Source of the DNA: Phycisphaeraceae bacterium
GTDB lineage: Bacteria; Planctomycetota; Phycisphaerae; Phycisphaerales; Phycisphaeraceae
Length of the DNA: 28,068 bases
Assembly: GCA_020850375.1 (NCBI GenBank)
Contig: JADZET010000169.1
Span: 1 to 28,068, forward strand
Direction: 5' to 3'
Below, piece after piece: positions 23,630 through 28,068 of the stretch. The position numbers and the translations under genes were made by a program. The notes beneath the pieces are model-generated. The model saw nothing but the letters and a program-made list of their open reading frames with translations. It did not search any database and was not told where the DNA came from. Position 1 is the first letter of the stretch. The number at the start of each line of letters is the position of its first letter.

Positions 23630-23691
23630 CAGTAATGTGTAGTGTCCCCTTTTCCTCCCCCAGTAATGTGTAGTGTCCCCTTTTGCTCCCC
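23630..23691. repeat. 31-bp tandem repeat at the edge of the AT-richer island
   Basis: Two copies begin at 23630 and 23661. Their first 24 bases are identical: CAGTAATGTG, TAGTGTCCCC, TTTT in order. The next base differs (C or G) and then CTCCCC follows in both. The base composition drops sharply to the right of the second copy. It looks like an element end or a recombination scar; no transposase is adjacent. Confidence 0.8.
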
Positions 23692-23711
23692 CCAATTTCA
23701 GCTCCAACGAT

Positions 23712-24200
23712 CTAATCACCACGCTTGACACGATTCCATTCGCGTTTAATGATCGATTGAGACAAAGCGAGAATCTGCTCACGGTACCAGTCAATATCAA
23801 AAATCCCAGTTTTAGTTCGGTTAATCACGTTCGTCATCTCATCAAACATCTTCGCTAGCCGCGCGTGGTCAGGCTCTCCGGGATTGACCAACAATGCAAT
23901 CCGTGTATTCAACCGTACAATTTCCTCAATCCGGGGAACTGATGACTTATCCGCATACAACAAGCGGTTTAAATTCCAAGCAATTGCGTGCTTTGCGAGG
24001 TAATCCGATATCGCATCCCGCAAGCTGTTAATCCACACTTGACGATTCGCAGACACGACGGCGGCCCTTATCTGACGACGCGCGACATAAATTGACACAG
24101 CTGGTCCAACAACAACAGCAACAAGCGCCGTAGCCGCGGTAATAACCTGCGTCCACTCACTCGTGGTCAGCGTCCCAATTATCTTGGTGAGATTTGACAT
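23712..24200 (-). CDS. Small single-pass membrane protein of unknown function
   Basis: This 162-residue protein has one N-terminal helix, residues about 18-41 (VITAATALVAVVVGPAVSIYVA). A helical cytoplasmic part follows, opening with RRQIRAAVVSANRQVWINSLRDAI. Proteins of this layout, with a motif like ANRQxWINxLRD after the first helix, are common conserved hypotheticals in many bacteria, and none that I know of has an assigned function. Composition is AT-rich for this genome. The start ATG 24200 overlaps the end of the HAF-repeat gene by 22 bp, suggesting coupled translation. It may have arrived with that gene as one transferred segment. Confidence 0.72.
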   Translation of the reverse strand: MSNLTKIIGTLTTSEWTQVITAATALVAVVVGPAVSIYVARRQIRAAVVSANRQVWINSLRDAISDYLAKHAIAWNLNRLLYADKSSVPRIEEIVRLNTRIALLVNPGEPDHARLAKMFDEMTNVINRTKTGIFDIDWYREQILALSQSIIKREWNRVKRGD

Positions 24201-25336
24201 GCTCGCTGTGCTCGCTTGAAGAACAACATATACGAACTCGTAAAGAAGATGATCCCAGACGGCTCAGGAATTGGAGTAAGGAGGAATGCCTGGTAGTGCC
24301 CCTGAGGGTTAACCCCGTTGCCGACGATTTGGCCATGGTCATTGATTCCGGTAGCGTCATTAAGAATCCAACCATCGCCAGAATCATCCAACAGCGTGTT
24401 AAGATCTATCATGAGGTTGCCGGTTCCGTAAATAAAAGCACGGCTATCACTCCCAGGAATTCGAGAATATCCGACGATTTGACCACTAGAGTTGACTCCA
24501 TGAGCCATGCTTACACCCTCGCCGAGAACGCCGAGGTCAATCATTTCTCCATCGCTGTGTAAAAACGCGTGAAAGACGCGGTCATTGCCGACATACCCAC
24601 CGGTGTCCGCTCGTCCAACAATTTGGCCACTATTATTGATGGCATGCGCGTAACTGGTGAGCCCACCTAGCGTGCCCAAGTCACTTATCACTTGATTTTC
24701 ACACAAGAATGCACGGGCGATGCCTTCATTATTAAACGAATATCCGACAATCTGGCCGCTGTTATTGATGTCATACGCGGCCCCAGCACTTCCTCCCAAC
24801 GTACTTAAACTCACAACAGTCCCACTACTATACAAGAATGGGTAACTATTGTCTGGGCTAACCTCGACCTCCCCAACAATTTGCCCGATGTCGTTGATTG
24901 CGCGAGCAGACGCTGCTAGTCCACCAAACTTGCCCAAGTCATTCATCAACCCGTCATAGAAAAAGGCATGGCGAGTTCCATTTGAGCTATACGAATACCC
25001 TACGACATCGCCATTGTTGCTGATGCCATACGCGCTACTGTAGGCGCCGCCGAATGTACCCATATCACTCGCGGAACCATCAAAGACATAGGCATGCCAG
25101 CTGTCATCCCCGGCAATGAATGAGTCTCCAATAATCTGACCACTGTTATTGATACCATATGCGTTGTTGCTTCCCCCGCCGAGCGTGGGGAGAGCGGACA
25201 GTTGGTACAGTGGTGCAGCAAACACTCTGTAAGCGAATGTCAGCGATGATAAGCCGGCAAGAAAAGTGAATTTCCACTGACGTAGACAGGTGCGCCGTAT
25301 CGCAGAAAAAAGAGCGCTAGACATTAGACTCTCCAT
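24179..25336 (-). CDS. HAF-repeat extracellular protein with PEP-CTERM tail
   Basis: This is a 385-residue secreted protein with an N-terminal signal sequence ending near RVFA-AP. About seven HAF-type repeats follow, each of the form TLGG-x-AYGINNSGQIVGYS; examples start near residues 50, 93, 137, 180, 219 and 270. Such repeats are thought to fold like a beta-propeller. The C-terminus PIPEPSGIIFFTSSYMLFFKR fits a PEP-CTERM sorting tail. Codon use is much less GC-rich than in neighbours. The ATG at 25336 shares one base with the stop of the Gfo/Idh/MocA gene; ATG 25324 is an alternative, with GGAGAG close upstream. It overlaps the next gene by 22 bp. Ligand and role are unknown. Confidence 0.88.
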   Translation of the reverse strand: MESLMSSALFSAIRRTCLRQWKFTFLAGLSSLTFAYRVFAAPLYQLSALPTLGGGSNNAYGINNSGQIIGDSFIAGDDSWHAYVFDGSASDMGTFGGAYSSAYGISNNGDVVGYSYSSNGTRHAFFYDGLMNDLGKFGGLAASARAINDIGQIVGEVEVSPDNSYPFLYSSGTVVSLSTLGGSAGAAYDINNSGQIVGYSFNNEGIARAFLCENQVISDLGTLGGLTSYAHAINNSGQIVGRADTGGYVGNDRVFHAFLHSDGEMIDLGVLGEGVSMAHGVNSSGQIVGYSRIPGSDSRAFIYGTGNLMIDLNTLLDDSGDGWILNDATGINDHGQIVGNGVNPQGHYQAFLLTPIPEPSGIIFFTSSYMLFFKRAQRACQISPR

Positions 25337-26445
25337 TAATCATCCAGTCTTCCGGCGGGGAGGTCGGCGGGTAAGGGGGCGGGTTTTTCGTGTGGGGTTT
25401 TGAGGGTGTGGGCTTTACCGGATTGGGCGGAGTCGAGGATGGCGGTGATGGCTTCGAGGGTGGCGAGGGCTTGTTGGGCGGTGGCGCGGTGGGGGCGGCC
25501 GGAGCGGAGGGCGTGGGCGAGGTCGGCGATGCCTATGCCGCGGCTGTAACCCGTGGGATGGGTGTGGGGGACTTCTTTGAAGTCGGGGTCACCTTGCCTG
25601 CGGAGCTTGACGGGGCCGTCGAAGCCGTTGGGGTCGGGGACGATGATGGCGCCCTCGGTGCCGTAGACGACGATGTGGGGGAGCGGGGAGATGGGGTTGG
25701 CCCAGGAGGCGACCAGGGTGGCGGTTGGGCCGGACTCGAACTGGAGGATGGCTGAGACGTGGTCGGGGATCTCGACGGGGATGGTCTGGCCTAGGAAGGG
25801 CGAGCCGGGGGTCTTGACGGTGCGGGTGGGGCGGGACTGGTGGGCGAAGCCGGCGACTTTTTGGAGGGGGCCTAGGAGTTGGATGAGGTCGGTCAAGTAA
25901 TACGGGCCCATGTCGAAGAGCGGGCCGCCGCCTTTTTGGAAGAGGAAGAAGGGATTCGGATGGTAGCCCTCGGGGCCGCCGCCCTGGTAGAAGGCGGTGG
26001 CGGAGACGACTTGGCCGATTTGGCCGGACTCGATGAGGTGGCGGGCGGTCTGGTGGCCGGCGCCGAAGAAGGTGTCGGGTGCACAGGCGACGCGGAGGCG
26101 TTTGGCCTTGGCGGCGGCGAGGATCTTTTTGCCCTCATTGAAGTCGATGCCGAGGGGCTTTTCGGAGTAGACGTGCTTGCCGGCCTTGAGGGCGGCGAGG
26201 GTGACGGGGGCGTGGGAGCGCGGGGTGGTGAGGTTGACGATGATCTCGACGTTTTTATCGCTCAGGAGGTCGTCCATGGAGGAGGCGCGGGCCTGGGGGC
26301 CGGCCTCGGCGGCGCGCTGCTGGGCGAGGCTCATGTCCAGGTCGGCGCAGGCGACGACTTCGAGGGCTTCGAATTTCTTCATGCCCTGGACGTAACGGCT
26401 GGAGATCATGCCGCAGCCGACGATGCCTAGACGGACTTTTTCCAT
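25336..26445 (-). CDS. Gfo/Idh/MocA-family oxidoreductase
   Basis: This 369-residue NAD(P)-dependent enzyme probably oxidises or reduces a sugar or inositol derivative. The Rossmann entry VRLGIVGCGMISSRY lies at residues 4-18, and the HVYSEKPLG motif near 95-103 contains the catalytic-region Lys-Pro of the family. A second domain follows with GGGPLFDMGPYYLTDLIQLLG, which carries the conserved Asp and His-like face. I chose ATG 26445 because AAGGAG lies about 9 bp upstream; the longer frame runs through the dispersed hairpin. Its TAA overlaps the ATG of the HAF gene by one base. The glmS gene ends 211 bp upstream on the same strand. Specific substrate cannot be named. Confidence 0.93.
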   Translation of the reverse strand: MEKVRLGIVGCGMISSRYVQGMKKFEALEVVACADLDMSLAQQRAAEAGPQARASSMDDLLSDKNVEIIVNLTTPRSHAPVTLAALKAGKHVYSEKPLGIDFNEGKKILAAAKAKRLRVACAPDTFFGAGHQTARHLIESGQIGQVVSATAFYQGGGPEGYHPNPFFLFQKGGGPLFDMGPYYLTDLIQLLGPLQKVAGFAHQSRPTRTVKTPGSPFLGQTIPVEIPDHVSAILQFESGPTATLVASWANPISPLPHIVVYGTEGAIIVPDPNGFDGPVKLRRQGDPDFKEVPHTHPTGYSRGIGIADLAHALRSGRPHRATAQQALATLEAITAILDSAQSGKAHTLKTPHEKPAPLPADLPAGRLDD

Positions 26446-26518
26446 GGGTGGGAACTCCTTAGAGGCTGGGTACCCCCCTGCTGCTGGTATTGGAACATGG
26501 AAATAACTGGAAAGCCAG

Positions 26519-26546
26519 CACGCAGCGCCCCGCGGGACGCTGCGTG
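26519..26546. repeat. Dispersed hairpin element, copy 2
   Basis: CACGCAGCGCCC (26519-26530), a CGCG loop and GGACGCTGCGTG (26535-26546) form a 12-bp stem with one C-A mismatch. It corresponds base for base to 19938-19965, and most of the stem differences keep pairing (G-C for A-T at pair 4, G-C for G-T at pair 7). GGCA follows in both copies. Confidence 0.75.
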
Positions 26547-26574
26547 GCACCCGTGCAGGCGCGATGGAGGATAC

Positions 26575-26592
26575 CCGGGGCTTGCGCCCCGG
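26575..26592. other. Perfect 7-bp GC hairpin
   Basis: CCGGGGC (26575-26581), TTGC, GCCCCGG (26586-26592). It lies between the dispersed hairpin and the 13-bp repeats in the glmS-oxidoreductase gap. It may stop glmS transcription, but no T-run follows on the minus strand. Confidence 0.45.
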
Positions 26593-26630
26593 CTTGGAGG
26601 AAGGTGGGGAATTCTCGGGGGTGCCCGGGA

Positions 26631-26656
26631 GAACTTCCGGGGGGAACTTCCGGGGG
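26631..26656 (-). repeat. 13-bp tandem repeat, two copies, abutting the glmS stop codon
   Basis: GAACTTCCGGGGG occurs twice in perfect tandem at 26631-26643 and 26644-26656, ending exactly where the glmS stop codon (26657-26659) begins. It shares period and the CTTCCGGGGG core with the array after trpC at 2986-3024. A degenerate third copy may precede it near 26615-26630. Confidence 0.85.
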
Positions 26657-28066
26657 TTATTCGACGGTGACGCTTTTGGCGAGGTTGCGGGGTTTATCCA
26701 CGTCGTGGCCTCTTAGGACGGCGGCGTGGTAGGCGAGCATCTGGAGAGGGAGGACGGTGACGAGAGGCTGAAGCGGCTCGGGGACGGCGGGGACGTAGAA
26801 GACGGACTCGGCGTAGCGTTCGATGTGCGTGTCGCCCTCGGTGGCGACGGCGAGGATGCTGCCACCACGGGCGCGGACTTCCTCGATGTTGGAGATGACT
26901 TTTTCGTACTGCGAGCCCTGAGTCGCGACGAAGACGACGGGCATGCCCTGGTCGATCAGGGCGATCGGGCCATGCTTCATCTCGGCGGCGGGCATGCCCT
27001 CGGCGTGGATGTAGGAGATTTCCTTGAGTTTGAGCGCGCCCTCGAGGGCGATGGGGTAGTTGTAGCCGCGGCCGAGGAAGAGCCAGTTGTCGCGGTCGAC
27101 GTGCCTGGCCACGCAGTCGCGGACATGGTCGGACATTTCGAGGATGCGGGCGAGGTGGTCGGGGAGTTTTTCGAGCTCGTGGAGGTAGGAAGCGACGACG
27201 GAGTCGGAGAGGAATCTTCGCTTGCCGATGTAGAGGGCGAGCAGGGTCAGGACAAGGACCTGTCCGACGAAGGCTTTGGTGGAGGCGACGCCGACCTCGG
27301 GTCCGACGTGGAGATAGACGCCGGCGTCGGTCTCGCGGGCGATGGTGGAGCCCACGACGTTGACGACGCCCAGGGCCAGGGCGCCGCGCTCCTTGGCTTC
27401 GCGGAGTGCGGCGAGGGTGTCGGCGGTCTCGCCGGACTGGCTGATGGCGATGGCGACGGTGGCGTCCTCGATCAGCGGATTGCGGTAGCGGAACTCGGAG
27501 GCGTATTCGGCGCGGGCGGAGACTTTGACGAGGTCCTCGAACAAGCGTTCGCCGATCATGCCGGCATGGTAAGCGGTGCCCTGGCCGGTGAGGATGAAGC
27601 GCTTGGCGCGGACGAGGTCTCGGGCGTGATTCGCTAAACCGCCGAGGACGACGCGGTGGTCACGGGTGTCGAGTCGGCCGCGGAGGCAATTGCGGATCGT
27701 CTCGGGCTGCTCCATGATCTCCTTGAGCATGTAGTGGGCGTAGCCGCTGAGTTCGATCTGCTGGAGGTCGAGGTCGAGGGAGCTGACGGCCTGGTTGACG
27801 GGGACGTTGTCGATGGTGGTGGTTCGGAAGTCGGAGGTCCAGCCATCGTCGAGGTTGGATACATCCTTGGGCTGGGCGCGGAGGCGGGCGACCTGGTAGT
27901 CGTCGAGGGTGATGACCTGGGAGGTGTGGCTGATGATGGCCGAGGCGTCGGAGGCGACGACGTAGCTGTTCTCGGCGATGCCGATGATCAGGGGGGAGCC
28001 CTTGCGGGCGCAGACGAGGGTGTGGGGCTCGGCGTCGGTGACGACGGCGATGGCGTAGGCGCCGGA
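26657..28066 (-). CDS. glmS: Glutamine--fructose-6-phosphate aminotransferase, C-terminal part
   Basis: GlmS makes glucosamine-6-phosphate from fructose-6-phosphate and glutamine, the first step to UDP-GlcNAc for cell walls and glycans. The visible 469 residues contain the end of the glutaminase domain (GAYAIAVV, KGSPLIIG, SDASAI), then the two SIS sugar-isomerase domains. TGQGTAYHAG and SQSGETADT bind the sugar phosphate, and EGALKLKEISYIHAEGM and the C-terminal PRNLAKSVTVE are highly conserved. The N-terminal Cys and start codon lie beyond the window edge, so about 140 residues are missing. The frame is open to the last base. A tandem 13-bp repeat begins at the stop codon. Any upstream glmS ribozyme or riboswitch would be outside this window. 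Confidence 0.97.
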   Translation of the reverse strand, partial: SGAYAIAVVTDAEPHTLVCARKGSPLIIGIAENSYVVASDASAIISHTSQVITLDDYQVARLRAQPKDVSNLDDGWTSDFRTTTIDNVPVNQAVSSLDLDLQQIELSGYAHYMLKEIMEQPETIRNCLRGRLDTRDHRVVLGGLANHARDLVRAKRFILTGQGTAYHAGMIGERLFEDLVKVSARAEYASEFRYRNPLIEDATVAIAISQSGETADTLAALREAKERGALALGVVNVVGSTIARETDAGVYLHVGPEVGVASTKAFVGQVLVLTLLALYIGKRRFLSDSVVASYLHELEKLPDHLARILEMSDHVRDCVARHVDRDNWLFLGRGYNYPIALEGALKLKEISYIHAEGMPAAEMKHGPIALIDQGMPVVFVATQGSQYEKVISNIEEVRARGGSILAVATEGDTHIERYAESVFYVPAVPEPLQPLVTVLPLQMLAYHAAVLRGHDVDKPRNLAKSVTVE

Positions 28067-28068
28067 GA

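Noticed and set aside
23512..23800. N-terminal extension of the acyltransferase to 23800
   Set aside because: The extra 96 codons translate G-tract and 31-bp repeats, and family homology begins after ATG 23512.
19938..26546. Possible CRISPR array from the two hairpin copies
   Set aside because: Only two copies, several kilobases apart, without regular spacers or cas genes.

Overview
The window looks like a chromosomal stretch of a high-GC planctomycete, most likely of the Phycisphaerae type. I base this on several PEP-CTERM surface proteins, two Cys-type sulfatases, an oversized signal peptidase I, G-rich coding strands and genes in short scattered units. This is an inference from gene content; no rRNA is present to confirm it.

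Layout. 1-1560: the 3' end of a DegT-type aminotransferase, then a small membrane protein and an XRE repressor behind a promoter with an inverted repeat. 1581-3839 (minus): trpC followed by a sulfatase, separated by a 13-bp tandem repeat. 4024-5739 (plus): a YfcE-type phosphodiesterase, a GNAT acetyltransferase and a DUF309 protein. 6040-8657: a less GC-rich XamI-type restriction-modification pair. 8739-11723: a lone nuoH, divergent from a signal peptidase I whose catalytic domain is split by about 290 residues. 12224-13936: tRNA-Arg(CCG), a YitT-like membrane protein and an FkbM methyltransferase.

14012-18064 is a PEP-CTERM locus. Two full-length paralogues lie in opposite orientation, with a third unrelated PEP-CTERM protein and a 1.1-kb regulatory gap between them. 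18237-21455 carries a GH43 beta-xylosidase and a second sulfatase, suggesting use of plant or algal polysaccharides. 21473-23512 (minus) holds a glycosyltransferase and a membrane acyltransferase, probably acting on surface glycans. 23712-25336 is a clearly AT-richer island with a HAF-repeat PEP-CTERM protein and a small membrane protein. A Gfo/Idh/MocA oxidoreductase and the C-terminal three quarters of glmS close the window.

Non-coding structure is unusually rich. There are 13-bp tandem repeats touching the stop codons of both trpC and glmS, a two-copy dispersed hairpin with compensatory changes, four G-tract arrays (two sharing a 19-mer and two sharing a GGGGTAC motif), and a 31-bp tandem repeat at the edge of the AT-richer island. 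The best candidates for undescribed biology are the split signal peptidase I, the inverted PEP-CTERM paralogue locus and these repeat families. I did not find a clearly new multi-gene defence or biosynthetic system.
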